DNA of 64,000 nucleotides, from contig NZ_RCWE01000007.1 of NCBI RefSeq assembly GCF_018448925.1, positions 62,001-126,000 of the forward strand, in the 5' to 3' direction. This DNA is from Photorhabdus akhurstii. Its GTDB lineage: Bacteria; Pseudomonadota; Gammaproteobacteria; Enterobacterales; Enterobacteriaceae. The stretch's first letter is position 1, and every line of letters begins with the position of its first letter. Position numbers and translations under genes: made by a program. Of this stretch, positions 26,534-35,900 are shown piece by piece. A model generated the notes under the pieces. The model had not been told where the DNA came from. It ran no database searches and saw nothing but the letters and a program-made list of their open reading frames with translations.

Positions 26534-27064
26534 ATGACTGCCCAGCCTGATTTAGCAGGAACAACTCAACACAATGCCAAAATCGCCATTGTCATGGGTT
26601 CTAAAAGCGATTGGACGACGATGCAGCACGCGGCTGATATTCTCACTTCTCTTAATGTACCTTTTCATGTTGAAATTGTTTCTGCTCACCGTACACCCGA
26701 TAAACTATTCAGTTTTGCCGAGCAAGCTGAACAAAATGGTTTTGATGTCATTATCGCCGGCGCCGGCGGCGCTGCTCATTTACCCGGCATGTTGGCGGCT
26801 AAAACGCTGGTGCCGGTTCTCGGCGTACCCGTACAAAGCGCTACACTGAATGGGGTAGACAGTCTTTACTCTATCGTACAGATGCCAAAAGGGATTCCTG
26901 TCGGCACACTTGCAATTGGGAAAGCCGGCGCGGCAAATGCAGCTCTACTGGCGGCACAGATTCTGGCTCGTCATGATAAAGATTTACTGCAACGCTTCAG
27001 CCATTGGCGTGAAATACAAACTCAGTATGTGCTTGATAATCCCGATCCGCGGGAGGAAGCATGA
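26534..27064 (+). CDS. purE: N5-carboxyaminoimidazole ribonucleotide mutase PurE
   Basis: Class I PurE, 176 residues (E. coli 169; the few extra are at the N-terminus). It converts N5-CAIR to CAIR in de novo purine synthesis. The signature elements are [16 protein letters not shown] (active-site His) and [12 protein letters not shown]. The gene is preceded by a PurR box and overlaps purK by four bases. Confidence 0.97.
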   Translation: MTAQPDLAGTTQHNAKIAIVMGSKSDWTTMQHAADILTSLNVPFHVEIVSAHRTPDKLFSFAEQAEQNGFDVIIAGAGGAAHLPGMLAAKTLVPVLGVPVQSATLNGVDSLYSIVQMPKGIPVGTLAIGKAGAANAALLAAQILARHDKDLLQRFSHWREIQTQYVLDNPDPREEA

Positions 27065-28143
27065 AGCCAGTTTGTGTATTAGGCAATGGTCAGCTCGGTC
27101 GCATGTTACGTCAAGCTGGTGAGCCTTTAGGTATCACGGTTTATCCTGTTGGCCTGGATGCAGAACCCGAAGCGGTTCCTTATCAGAATAGCGTGATTAC
27201 CGCTGAAATTGAGCGCTGGCCGGAAACGGCTCTTACTCAGGAACTTGCCCGCCATAAGGCTTTCGCTAATCGAGATATTTTTCCTCGTCTGGCCGATCGG
27301 CTGCCGCAAAAACAGTTAATGGATAACCTTGGGCTGGCAACGGCTCCGTGGCAATTACTCTCTGATACCAACCAATGGCCGCAATTATTCTCTGAACTCG
27401 GTAATCTCGTTATCGTTAAGCGCCGTACTGGTGGTTATGACGGCCGAGGGCAATGGCGTATTCGTCCCGGAGATGAAATAGCATTACCCGCTGATATTTA
27501 TGGTGAATGTATTGCTGAACAAGCCATTCCTTTTTCGGGCGAAGTTTCACTGGTCGGCGCCCGCAATAAAAATGGCGATTGTGTGTTCTATCCCTTAGCC
27601 CACAATTTGCATCAAGATGGCATTCTCCGCGCCAGTATTGTTTCTCCTCAGGAAAATAACCAGTTACAACATTACCATTTACAACAGCAGGCTGAGAGTA
27701 TGCTGTCAGCTATTATGCACGAGTTGAAATATATCGGCGTGATGGCAATGGAATGTTTTATTGTCGGTGATAATTTATTGATTAACGAACTCGCGCCACG
27801 CGTTCACAACAGCGGTCATTGGACTCAGAACGGCGCGTCTATCAGCCAGTTCGAATTACATCTTCGCGCTATTCTGGATTTGCCCCTGCCTCGGCCAGAA
27901 GTCACTGCGCCGTCAGTTATGATCAATTTGATTGGTACAGATATCAATACACAATGGCTCAGTTTGCCCTTGGTACATTTACATTGGTATGAGAAAGAAG
28001 TCCGTCCTGCACGTAAAGTGGGTCATCTTAATCTTTCTCACTTTGATAAAAATGAATTAAAAGATACATTGCAGAAACTTGTTCCTATGCTGCCTCCTGA
28101 ATATCAGAGTGGCCTTGAATGGGCGCAGGAAAAACTAATTTAA
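27061..28143 (+). CDS. purK: N5-carboxyaminoimidazole ribonucleotide synthase PurK
   Basis: ATP-grasp enzyme of 360 residues that makes N5-CAIR from AIR, bicarbonate and ATP, feeding PurE. The N-terminal [15 protein letters not shown] nucleotide fold, the central [13 protein letters not shown] loop and the metal-binding [14 protein letters not shown] motif are all present. It is coupled to purE. Confidence 0.97.
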   Translation: MKPVCVLGNGQLGRMLRQAGEPLGITVYPVGLDAEPEAVPYQNSVITAEIERWPETALTQELARHKAFANRDIFPRLADRLPQKQLMDNLGLATAPWQLLSDTNQWPQLFSELGNLVIVKRRTGGYDGRGQWRIRPGDEIALPADIYGECIAEQAIPFSGEVSLVGARNKNGDCVFYPLAHNLHQDGILRASIVSPQENNQLQHYHLQQQAESMLSAIMHELKYIGVMAMECFIVGDNLLINELAPRVHNSGHWTQNGASISQFELHLRAILDLPLPRPEVTAPSVMINLIGTDINTQWLSLPLVHLHWYEKEVRPARKVGHLNLSHFDKNELKDTLQKLVPMLPPEYQSGLEWAQEKLI

Positions 28144-28191
28144 CTAACGCCTAACACTAACGTTGTTTATTTATCGATCTTGTTATCTTGA

Positions 28192-28227
28192 TTTGTATCC
28201 ACAATAGTCCCACAGTAAGGATACAAA
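28192..28227 (+). promoter_or_regulatory. Inverted repeat upstream of the RHH antitoxin gene (candidate operator)
   Basis: TTTGTATCC and GGATACAAA are exact inverted copies separated by 18 bases, ending 21 bases before ATG 28249. Antitoxins of the ribbon-helix-helix type commonly repress their own promoter through such sites. Confidence 0.6.
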
Positions 28228-28248
28228 TTAAGAGACAAAGAGGGACAT

Positions 28249-28503
28249 ATGAATACGGCTATATTAAAAGTTCGTGTTTCTGAAAAACTGAAAAATGCGA
28301 TGGCACAAGCCGCCCGGAATAATAATTTGAATATGTCTAGCTTTGTCCGTCTGGTATTAACTAGAGCGACAAAAGAACACCATGTTCCTAATGCTACAAC
28401 ACAGGCAGCGATCCATGAGCTGGAAAGTGGTGGCGGTACAAGTGTAGGTACCATAGATGAATTTTGGGATAAAATAATAGATGACAAACGTCCATCAAAA
28501 TAA
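28249..28503 (+). CDS. Ribbon-helix-helix antitoxin-like protein without an adjacent toxin
   Basis: 84 residues. The N-terminal ~45 residues (LKVRVSEKLKNAMAQAARNNNLNMSSFVRLVL) form a beta-helix-helix fold typical of type II antitoxins of the RelB/DinJ or CopG kind. The polar C-terminal tail, with ELESGGG and FWDKIIDD, would be the toxin-binding part. AGAGGG precedes the ATG. No complete toxin gene follows. A short frame from ATG 28539 (MEAEVNNLPPHIPAYL) runs straight into an ERIC element at 28585, so a toxin gene may have been lost there. Confidence 0.75.
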   Translation: MNTAILKVRVSEKLKNAMAQAARNNNLNMSSFVRLVLTRATKEHHVPNATTQAAIHELESGGGTSVGTIDEFWDKIIDDKRPSK

Positions 28504-28584
28504 TCAAACGTTTGTCATTTAATGGCTTGGGATTAACTATGGAAGCGGAGGTAAATAACTTACCGCCCCACATTCCAGCTTATT

Positions 28585-28711
28585 TATACCCGTCATCTTT
28601 CAAGTTGCCTCTTTGTTGGCTGCACTCGCTCACCCCGGTCACATAGTTTTCTATGCTCCCGGGGATTCACTCCCTTGCCGTCGCGATGCATCTTGAAATC
28701 CATAGGGTATA
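28585..28711. repeat. ERIC-type intergenic repeat, copy 1 (127 bp)
   Basis: The ends TATACCC...CTTTCAAG and CTTGAAAT...GGGTATA are inverted. The core has the ERIC blocks TTGGCTG, CTCGCTCACCCC, TCACATAG and GGGGATTCAC. A second copy lies at 35901-36023 and is about 90 percent identical by eye. ERICs are non-autonomous palindromic elements of enterobacteria that fold into long hairpins in RNA. Confidence 0.9.
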
Positions 28712-28716
28712 TATTA

Positions 28717-28800
28717 CTTCAAACTTCAAACTTCAAACTTCAAACTTCAAACTTCAAACTTCAAACTTCAAACTTCAAACTTCAAACTTCAAACTTCAAT
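28717..28800. repeat. Twelve tandem copies of a 7-bp unit CTTCAAA
   Basis: Eleven perfect units and a final CTTCAAT, starting six bases after the ERIC end and stopping three bases before the stop codon of the minus-strand riboflavin-synthase-like gene. Arrays like this change length by slippage. A reading frame across it encodes only the repeat and is not a gene. Confidence 0.97.
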
Positions 28801-28802
28801 TA

Positions 28803-29423
28803 TCATATTGATCTATTAGCATTCATCGATCTGGATATTGTGTCTACAATCGTTCTGGTTGTTTGATCTATTTCGTAATTAAGTAAGTTACCAACTTTAA
28901 TATTACTAAGATTGGTAGCCCTTAACGTTTCTGGAATTAAATTCAATTCTATGGTTTTATCTTCTTCATTTATACCATTTATTGTCAAGCTACAACCATG
29001 TAACCCAATAAAACCTTTATGGAAAAAATATCTTATATTATCTCCAGGAATATTAATCACCAATCGATAAGTTTCGCCAGTTTTGATAAATTCAACGACT
29101 TCTGCCACACCTTCAATATGCCCATATAGACTATGACCGCCATTTTCTTTATTCATTTGATGTGATCTTTCAATATTAACTTCATCCCCCACATTTAAAA
29201 ACTTTAATGTGGTCACATCAGCCGTAAAATCTGATATATCAAACCAGACGATATCGTTCTTAAATTGGGTGACAGTCAGGCATGTACCATTAATCGCCAC
29301 ACTAGCCCCCACAGAGACATTATCAAAGAAATGGTTATTATTACTGACGGTTAATGTACTAAACCCGTCTTTTTTATCAAGAGATAATACGCTTTCTTTT
29401 CCTTGCACAATTCCAGTATACAT
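28803..29423 (-). CDS. Riboflavin synthase alpha-chain family protein (lumazine-binding)
   Basis: 206 residues with two lumazine-binding barrels. Barrel 1 begins MYTGIVQG and carries GTCLTV (the conserved active-site Cys) and GGHSLYGHIEGVAEV. Barrel 2 has KGFIGLHGCSLTINGI and LIPETLRATNL. These features match riboflavin synthase, which makes riboflavin from two 6,7-dimethyl-8-ribityllumazine molecules, better than the non-catalytic lumazine proteins. E. coli riboflavin synthase is encoded elsewhere, so this is probably an extra copy; its Asn/Ile-rich, AT-rich coding supports acquisition. The start at 29423 is set by AGAGGG six bases upstream. No rib gene neighbours. Confidence 0.85.
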   Translation of the reverse strand: MYTGIVQGKESVLSLDKKDGFSTLTVSNNNHFFDNVSVGASVAINGTCLTVTQFKNDIVWFDISDFTADVTTLKFLNVGDEVNIERSHQMNKENGGHSLYGHIEGVAEVVEFIKTGETYRLVINIPGDNIRYFFHKGFIGLHGCSLTINGINEEDKTIELNLIPETLRATNLSNIKVGNLLNYEIDQTTRTIVDTISRSMNANRSI

Positions 29424-29765
29424 AATCACCCTCTTTTATTTATATTAAGTAGAAATGCCCTTGTTACATTAAGAGAATTTATGGTTTTCATGAATATATC
29501 TAATAAAATTTTATTAGCTCTATTAACCATATTTTCCTACCCCATATTTACAAAATATCTTTTATATACTTGATTTAAATAAAAATTTCAATAAAACATT
29601 TAAAAGCCAATAAACTACTTTACCCTATAGTTTTTAATTATATCAAGCTTTTTGTAGAATGGATGATTTCTTACTATTAAATTGACAATTATCAAACATA
29701 AACCAAGATAGAATCGAAGATTATTTTTCTAACTTATGGAAACACTTTAATTTGAATATTCATCA

Positions 29766-30947
29766 CTAACTGCTCTTTGAACTAAATATAACCACTAGAG
29801 CGGCTAATAATGCGCATCCTCCGCCGCTGCAAGCGACGCCATACCAAGAAAAATGCCAGGCTGCGACAGCTCCCAAAGAAGAACCTATTGCGCCACCGGC
29901 GAAATAACAGGTCATAAATACGGTATTTAGTCGACTGCGGGCATCAGGTAATAATGTATATAACCGTGTTTGATTTGCCACTAAACCCGCTCTGCTGCCA
30001 AGATCTAACAGAATAATACCGGCGAATAAAAATAGAATATTGTGGTTCGCGCCGCTAATTAGGCACAAGGCTAACGTCACCAATAAAGCGCCTGTGGTAA
30101 CAATCGCTCTCCCGCCGAGGCGATCTGTCAACGAACCTATTACTGGTGAAGCTAGCATTCCCACAATGCCCGTTAAGCCAAAAAGACCGGCGATATCGCT
30201 TCCCCAACCGTAAGGTGGTTGGGAAAGTAATAAGGCCAGAGAACCCCATAAAGTATTAAAAGCGGCGAACAGTAAAAAACCGGATAATGCTGCTTCACGC
30301 AAAAGGGGTTGTTGCTTTACCAACTTACCAAGTGAAATAAGAAGTTGGCTATAAGTCATAGTGTGTGATGTTTTTATTTCTGGCAGTACAAACCAGACCA
30401 GAAAAAACAGGAAGATATCAATTAAAGCTGCTAATACAAACATTTCACGCCAACCGAAATGCTCTCCAACCGCACCACTCAATGCTCTGGCAAGCAGTGC
30501 TCCAGCGAAAAGGCCACTCATCAGACTTCCTACCGCCCGGCCACGCTTTTCTGGTATTACCCAACCGGATACGGCGGGAATGATGATTTGTGCTGAAATA
30601 GAAGTTAGCCCCACAATCAGACTACTTGTCAAAAGACATGTAAAATTTGGGGCTGTGGCACATAAGATAAGACTGACTATGTTACCGATTAAGAGGCAGA
30701 AAATCAGCTTGCGACGGCTTAGTGTATCGCCAAGCGGCCCAAAAAAGAGAAGCCCCGCCGCGTAGCCAATCTGCGTTAGTGTCGCGATCCAGCCGGATAT
30801 TGAACCATTAACGCTAAAACTTGTCCCAATTGTTGGCAATAGTGGTTGGTTATAATAAATATTCGCGACAGCAAAACCACAAGCTACAGATAATAAGATA
30901 AGAGAAATGGAAGAAATAGGATTTGGTTTAATTGCTGTATTTGACAT
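29766..30947 (-). CDS. MFS transporter (drug/metabolite exporter type)
   Basis: 393 residues from ATG 30947, with about 12 membrane helices. The MFS loop 2-3 motif is GPLGDTLSRRKLI and its C-half counterpart is GSLTDRLGGRAIV. The pattern resembles the arabinose-efflux/drug-exporter branch. It is divergent from a LysR-type gene with a clear palindrome between them, so the regulator probably controls it. The substrate cannot be read from sequence. Confidence 0.88.
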   Translation of the reverse strand: MSNTAIKPNPISSISLILLSVACGFAVANIYYNQPLLPTIGTSFSVNGSISGWIATLTQIGYAAGLLFFGPLGDTLSRRKLIFCLLIGNIVSLILCATAPNFTCLLTSSLIVGLTSISAQIIIPAVSGWVIPEKRGRAVGSLMSGLFAGALLARALSGAVGEHFGWREMFVLAALIDIFLFFLVWFVLPEIKTSHTMTYSQLLISLGKLVKQQPLLREAALSGFLLFAAFNTLWGSLALLLSQPPYGWGSDIAGLFGLTGIVGMLASPVIGSLTDRLGGRAIVTTGALLVTLALCLISGANHNILFLFAGIILLDLGSRAGLVANQTRLYTLLPDARSRLNTVFMTCYFAGGAIGSSLGAVAAWHFSWYGVACSGGGCALLAALVVIFSSKSS

Positions 30948-31036
30948 GGGAACTCTCAGCATTTGGGCCGGAATTATGATGAAGTGATTCTGGCACTATT
31001 TTGAAATCGTGGGAATAAAGAGAGCGAACGAAATTG

Positions 31037-31055
31037 TTTTGCATAGAATGCAAAA
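31037..31055. promoter_or_regulatory. Palindrome between the MFS and LysR genes (candidate LysR operator)
   Basis: TTTTGCAT-AGA-ATGCAAAA is an exact 8-bp inverted repeat in the 172-base divergent intergenic region. It fits the T-N11-A type of LysR site. Confidence 0.6.
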
Positions 31056-31119
31056 GTGATAGCGCTACCAGATGTTATGTATTATTTGTAATATATGAAA
31101 TGTATAGGTAAAAATTGCG

Positions 31120-32013
31120 ATGAAAGATTTATTACGTACCGATATGCTAACAACATTCATTCATGTTGTCCGTTCACAAAGTTTTTCTGCCGTTGCTCGT
31201 TTGCAAGGTATGACTGCGTCTTCTATCACTCGTCAGATAGACAACCTTGAAAAAATGCTAGAGACAAAACTATTCTTTCGCTCTACTCGTGGTTTATCAC
31301 TGACTGACGCAGGGGAGATTTTATTTGCAAGGGCGCAAGGTATTATCAATGATCTTGTCGATGTCCAGGCTGAGTTGGCGGCGTTGAATGGCGAACCGCA
31401 AGGGGCATTACGCATAGCTTGCCTGCCAACGTTTGGACGCCAACATATTATTCCGATGCTAGCGGAACTATTCACGCGATATCCTAAAATTCAGGTTGAA
31501 CTTGATCAAACCGAGCGTTTGACTGATCCGGTCAGGGATCGTCTCGACGCGGTTATTCGTATTGGTGAATTAAAGGACAGCACACTTTATTCAAAACGCA
31601 TCGCCACACAAACTTGGGTTATTTGTGCCAACCCAAACTACATTCAAAAGCATGGAACACCGACAACACTGACGGAACTGAGTGAACACTATTTGCTTGA
31701 TAAACATCATGACCCCGCAGGTATTTGCTGGTCACGTTATCGCAGTGCTATTAACTTCAACGATGATAACAGGATCTTTCGCAGTGATAACTTTGAAACA
31801 TTGAGAATGGCCGCTGTCAGTGGATTTGGGGTAGGACTTTTACCTAATTGGGTGATATCCACCGATATTCGTTCTGGAAAACTGGTGCCTTTATTTAATG
31901 ATCCTGATGGACGTAAAGAAGATATTTATTTACTGCGGGCACTTGCTCACCCGCCAGCAAAATTAATGGTATTTATGTCACTATTGCAAAAATGGCTTGC
32001 CAAGACGATTTAG
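31120..32013 (+). CDS. LysR-type transcriptional regulator
   Basis: 297 residues. The N-terminal winged helix (residues ~8-65, FIHVVRSQSFSAVARLQGMTASSITRQIDNLEKML) and linker (FFRSTRGLSLTDAGE) are classic LysR. The effector-binding domain follows (LRIACLPTFGRQHIIPML onward). Divergent orientation from the MFS gene suggests that it regulates that gene. The effector is unknown. Confidence 0.92.
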   Translation: MKDLLRTDMLTTFIHVVRSQSFSAVARLQGMTASSITRQIDNLEKMLETKLFFRSTRGLSLTDAGEILFARAQGIINDLVDVQAELAALNGEPQGALRIACLPTFGRQHIIPMLAELFTRYPKIQVELDQTERLTDPVRDRLDAVIRIGELKDSTLYSKRIATQTWVICANPNYIQKHGTPTTLTELSEHYLLDKHHDPAGICWSRYRSAINFNDDNRIFRSDNFETLRMAAVSGFGVGLLPNWVISTDIRSGKLVPLFNDPDGRKEDIYLLRALAHPPAKLMVFMSLLQKWLAKTI

Positions 32014-32542
32014 TCTTGGAATACCTAACTATCCATAATCTATTCTTTATTTTAATTTTTTGAATATGTATTTCATGTATAAGTGATTTGCGAAAAATGC
32101 AAAGATACATTGAGCTAGTTAGGGTTAATTACTCAAGATAAATATTAACAAAGATATTTTATCTATATATTTTAAAACCAAAGCAATAATTATTTAAATT
32201 CGAAAATGATTTTGATTATACAAAAAAAGACGCCAATTTATTATTATTTTTCATTACTATTTTCCATTTAAAATAAATTATATATTTAAGTTAACTAAAA
32301 TATAATTAAAAAATATTTTCACAAAACCATTAATCAACAATATTTCCCCAACTCTCAACACAAAGTTAAATAAAAAACCTATTACTAATTCAATAATCAG
32401 TGTATTAGTAACACTGAAAAATCACTAAGGTTAAAATAATCTTATCTTTCTACTCCCTCCTCCTTTCATCAATAAAATCAAATATCCCTTTGACAAAACC
32501 GTCTCATTAGATCAATGTTAGCAATCACCAGCCCGATACCGC
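32014..32542. other. Gene-free AT-rich region
   Basis: No coding frame, terminator or named element that I can support. It separates the MFS/LysR pair from the Tsx-like pseudogene and must carry the promoter of the latter. Confidence 0.55.
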
Positions 32543-33447
32543 ATGAGAAAGGGAATCTTCGTGTTACTTGCCACAAAAATCCATAATACGAAAAACTATC
32601 CCCCGCTTTTTTTCACCTCAAGGCTCTCTTCTCCATTTTGTGGCGCCGCTTATCTGGCAATGACTTGGCGCTGGATAGGCACTCGATTAAAGAAGAGCGG
32701 ATTACCTGCAATGCTATTATTGTTGTCGGCAATCAATCAAGCTCAAGCCGGTCATTTTGTTAATTTTCAATCGATTGATACCAGCCTTTATATGCAATTT
32801 GAAAATCGGGTCGATCCCAAAAAACCATTTCGCCGATTTTAGAGGCTTTCGGCGACTACAGTATCGGCGATATGTACGTCTATAGTATTTGGCAAAACTC
32901 GCTGCAAAGTGATTACCAAGGTGATAAAAGCACCTACTATTATAAAGTTGTCCCCAGAGTAAGCTTGAGTAAAGTCACTGGTAATGACATCTCTTTTGGG
33001 CCGGTAAAAGATATTTTGTTCACTCAATGGATTGCCAAAACGAAAGGGATAGATTACGACTACTTCCCCGGTATCAGTATTGACTGGCAAGCTAGCTGGA
33101 TTAGCTGGCTACGTACAATTTTTTATTTTGAGAATAATGCCAAAGGAAGCTGGAATGATCAGCGAATTCATATCGATTACGGCATTCCCTTCAATAATAG
33201 CTTAGGAGATTTTCGGGTTGTCGGCACTTTTGACTATACCTTAGGTTTGCATGGACAGCCTGAAACTATCGATTTCAAACCAGAGTTACATTACGATTTA
33301 GGGAAACTCCTTGGTCATCAATCCGGTCATTTATGGACAGGCATTGTTCTGAACCCCATAAAAAATAAATACAAAATAAGAGATACCCCTTATTATCGAA
33401 CGGATCAATTTAGCTACGGGATCTTTATTCGATATAGTTTTTTCTGA
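32543..33447 (+). pseudogene. Frameshifted Tsx-like outer-membrane nucleoside channel
   Basis: The first frame gives a signal peptide (LLLLSAINQAQA) and GHFVNFQSIDTSLYMQFENRVDPKK, then stops at 32840-32842. The second frame continues ISPILEAFGDYSIGDMYVYSIWQ to 33447 and ends YSFF, an outer-membrane terminal Phe. One added A in the A6 tract at 32819-32824 would join both frames smoothly (DPKKTISPILEAFGDY). The joined product resembles Tsx-type 12-strand channels in size and in aromatic-rich beta pattern. The start is uncertain: the first ATG is 32543 and ATG 32660 would leave a shorter signal peptide. It could be a real mutation, a phase-variable tract or a sequencing error. Confidence 0.7.
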
Positions 33448-33502
33448 TATCGGAATAAAATATCAGAAATTTTCTGATGGCCTTTATCCTGATGGAGTCA
33501 AA

Positions 33503-34777
33503 ATGCCCATTCAACATGACCAGTTCGGACGTACTTATCAGTGGCTCCTACTGATACTTTTGGGTTTGATTTACTTTCTGGTCACCGCAACCACATTTAC
33601 TTCGCTGGGAGTTGTATTACCTAGCATGATTAAGGAATTACACTGGAGTTGGACCGATGCCGGTTTGGGGTTCACGTTACTTGGCCTGTCATGTGGGCTG
33701 TCCAGTTACCTTCCAGCGATGTTTATTCGTCGTACCGGCGTCCGCGCTACCTTAATGATCGGTACGCTCACCTTTATCACCAGTTTTTACATCCTCTATA
33801 ACACCCACAGTATCGCAGCCTATTTTACCGGTACCACATTATTAGGAATTGGCTTTAGTCTTATGGCGACGGTTCCCGGTACTTATGTCATTAGCCGACT
33901 TTTTAAAAAACAGTCATTGGCTTTTGGTATCTATTTCACCATTGGGGGATTAGGAGGCGTGGTCGGTCCGTGGATCTATTTCCTAGCAACAATATTTTGG
34001 GAAAACTGGCGTATGCACTGGGCAATTTCCGGGATATCACTCACCCTGATTAGTTTATTGACCATTTTATTTATGCGCGAAGGTAAAAAGGAAAACGCCC
34101 ACGCAGAAAAGGTTAGTAAAAATCAACAAGACCAGCTCCCCACCAGTATCTATCGCACCAAGGAAATATGGAACGTCCGGCAGGCGCTGCACACCTGGCA
34201 ATTTTATGCCATTGCCGCCGCTTATACCTCTTTTTTACTGTGTGGGATAACCGTTAATAGTTTTGCAGTCGCCCATATTACTGAAAACGGATTCAGTGAA
34301 TCTGTCGCTGCCTCCTCACTCAGTATTTTGGCTTTTATCAACGCATTCTCACGATTTGCAGGAGGCGCAGTTGGTGAATGGCTCGATCCCAAAAAATTGC
34401 TTATCGGTAGTCTGTCGATAATTATCTGCGGCCTTATCGCACTCAGTGCCGCCACTTCATGGACATTTTTAATCCTGTTCACATTGTGTATTGGCATCGG
34501 TTATGGCATGACTTTTCTGGCATCCAGTATATTGCTATTCAATTATTTTGGGCGCACGCCTTACTTGGAACTGTTTTCGGTGATGAATCTAATCTCTACT
34601 ACCGCCTGTATCGCCCCTTTCCTAGTGGGCGCAATTAAGGATTATTCAGGCAGTTTTACACCGGCATTTCTCATTATCGCCATACCAGTGCTAGCTATTC
34701 TGATCATCACATTCATGATGCAACCACCGTCACAAGTCGTGAAGAAATGTTCTGATGACAACACACTACTTAACTGA
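33503..34777 (+). CDS. MFS transporter next to a RutA-like monooxygenase
   Basis: 424 residues, about 12 membrane helices with a central hydrophilic loop (residues ~193-215). The first half has the substrate-sensing type sequence VVLPSMIKELHWSWTDAGLGFTLLGL seen in the oxalate-formate/monocarboxylate branch. It lies 55 bases after the Tsx-like gene and 60 bases before the monooxygenase gene, all on one strand, so the three probably form one transport and catabolic unit. Substrate unknown; nucleobase-like compounds are a guess from the neighbours. Confidence 0.85.
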   Translation: MPIQHDQFGRTYQWLLLILLGLIYFLVTATTFTSLGVVLPSMIKELHWSWTDAGLGFTLLGLSCGLSSYLPAMFIRRTGVRATLMIGTLTFITSFYILYNTHSIAAYFTGTTLLGIGFSLMATVPGTYVISRLFKKQSLAFGIYFTIGGLGGVVGPWIYFLATIFWENWRMHWAISGISLTLISLLTILFMREGKKENAHAEKVSKNQQDQLPTSIYRTKEIWNVRQALHTWQFYAIAAAYTSFLLCGITVNSFAVAHITENGFSESVAASSLSILAFINAFSRFAGGAVGEWLDPKKLLIGSLSIIICGLIALSAATSWTFLILFTLCIGIGYGMTFLASSILLFNYFGRTPYLELFSVMNLISTTACIAPFLVGAIKDYSGSFTPAFLIIAIPVLAILIITFMMQPPSQVVKKCSDDNTLLN

Positions 34778-34837
34778 ATTTAACAATAAAATGAACCTAT
34801 AAAATATTCCTTACAACAGACAAACAAGGAATTAATC

Positions 34838-35893
34838 ATGGCAAAAAAAGAATTCGGTGTATTTCTACCCATAGCGAAAGGTGGATGGATTATTTCCAAA
34901 AATACACCACCACTCGATGCTTCTTATCAGCAAAACCGTGAAGCGGCTATTCTGGCTGATCAAATTGGTTTGGATTTCATCATGTCGATGAGTAAATGGC
35001 GCGGCTTTGGCGGTGAAACGGAACATTGGGGCTGTTCGCTGGAATCCGTTACGATGATGGCAGGTATTGCCGAAGTGACTCATCATGCCCGGCTGATCGC
35101 AACCATGCATGCCGGGCTGCATAATCCCGCCGTGACAGCCAAAATGATTGCGACACTGGATCAAATTAGTCATGGCCGCGCCGGGCTGAATATTGTCTCT
35201 GGTTCATTCAAAGACGAATTTGAACAGATGGGGGAATGGGATAACAATTTAGACCACGATCAACGTTACGCAATGACCGAAGAGTGGACCCAATTGATCA
35301 AACGGCTTTGGAGTGAGAAGCAGGTTAATCATCAGGGAGATTACTTTAATTTCAAGAATTGTGTTTCTGAGCCTAAACCTGTTTCCGTTCCGCGCCCTTA
35401 TTTGGTCTGTGCCGGTCAATCAGAATGTGGGCTACGTTTTAGTGTACGGAACACCGATGTGTGTTTCATTGGTGGTAAAGATGAAGAAGAAACGCGACAA
35501 ATTAATCTAATGGCTAAGCGTCTTGCAGCCGAATACGACACAACCACCAAAACCTTTTGTATGTGTACGATTATTTGCGCTGAAACAGATGAAGAAGCTA
35601 AAACGCTGGCTGAGTTCTATCGTGATGGCTTGGATATAGACGCAGTTAAAAGCATGATGCACAGTTTTGGCGTCGATATTGGCGGAAAAAGCAATGCGAT
35701 GGTTGAAAGATCCCAAAACGCTTTTATGACCCACACTGCTATCGGCAACCCGGAAACATGTCGTAAACAATTGTCAGATTTACTGCGTGAATGCGAACTG
35801 GACGGGGTTATGTTGATCTTCCCTGATTATGTTAAGGGATTGACCACTTTCGGCGAGCAAATATTGCCACAACTTAGAGCCGAATTTACTTAA
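34838..35893 (+). CDS. LLM-class flavin-dependent monooxygenase, RutA-like
   Basis: 351-residue TIM-barrel enzyme of the bacterial luciferase family. It resembles pyrimidine monooxygenase RutA: FGVFLPIAKGGWIIS, SMSKWRGFGGETEHW, LESVTMMAG, RAGLNIVSGSFKDEFEQMG and the VCAGQSECG block line up with RutA segments. RutA opens the uracil ring using reduced FMN and oxygen. The other rut genes (rutB-F) are not nearby, nor is a flavin reductase. It may act on another heterocycle. The ribosome site CAAGGA precedes the ATG. Confidence 0.82.
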   Translation: MAKKEFGVFLPIAKGGWIISKNTPPLDASYQQNREAAILADQIGLDFIMSMSKWRGFGGETEHWGCSLESVTMMAGIAEVTHHARLIATMHAGLHNPAVTAKMIATLDQISHGRAGLNIVSGSFKDEFEQMGEWDNNLDHDQRYAMTEEWTQLIKRLWSEKQVNHQGDYFNFKNCVSEPKPVSVPRPYLVCAGQSECGLRFSVRNTDVCFIGGKDEEETRQINLMAKRLAAEYDTTTKTFCMCTIICAETDEEAKTLAEFYRDGLDIDAVKSMMHSFGVDIGGKSNAMVERSQNAFMTHTAIGNPETCRKQLSDLLRECELDGVMLIFPDYVKGLTTFGEQILPQLRAEFT

Positions 35894-35900
35894 ACAACGA

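Noticed and set aside
28717-28800. CTTCAAA array as a possible CRISPR
   Set aside because: The repeat unit is 7 bases with no spacers and no cas genes nearby; it is a simple tandem repeat.
28675-28866. 63-codon frame across the heptamer array
   Set aside because: It encodes only the repeat (SNFKLQT units) plus ERIC sequence; a by-product of the tandem array.
34838-35893. Calling the monooxygenase rutA
   Set aside because: rutB-rutG are absent from the neighbourhood and the family includes enzymes with other substrates; RutA-like is as far as the sequence goes.
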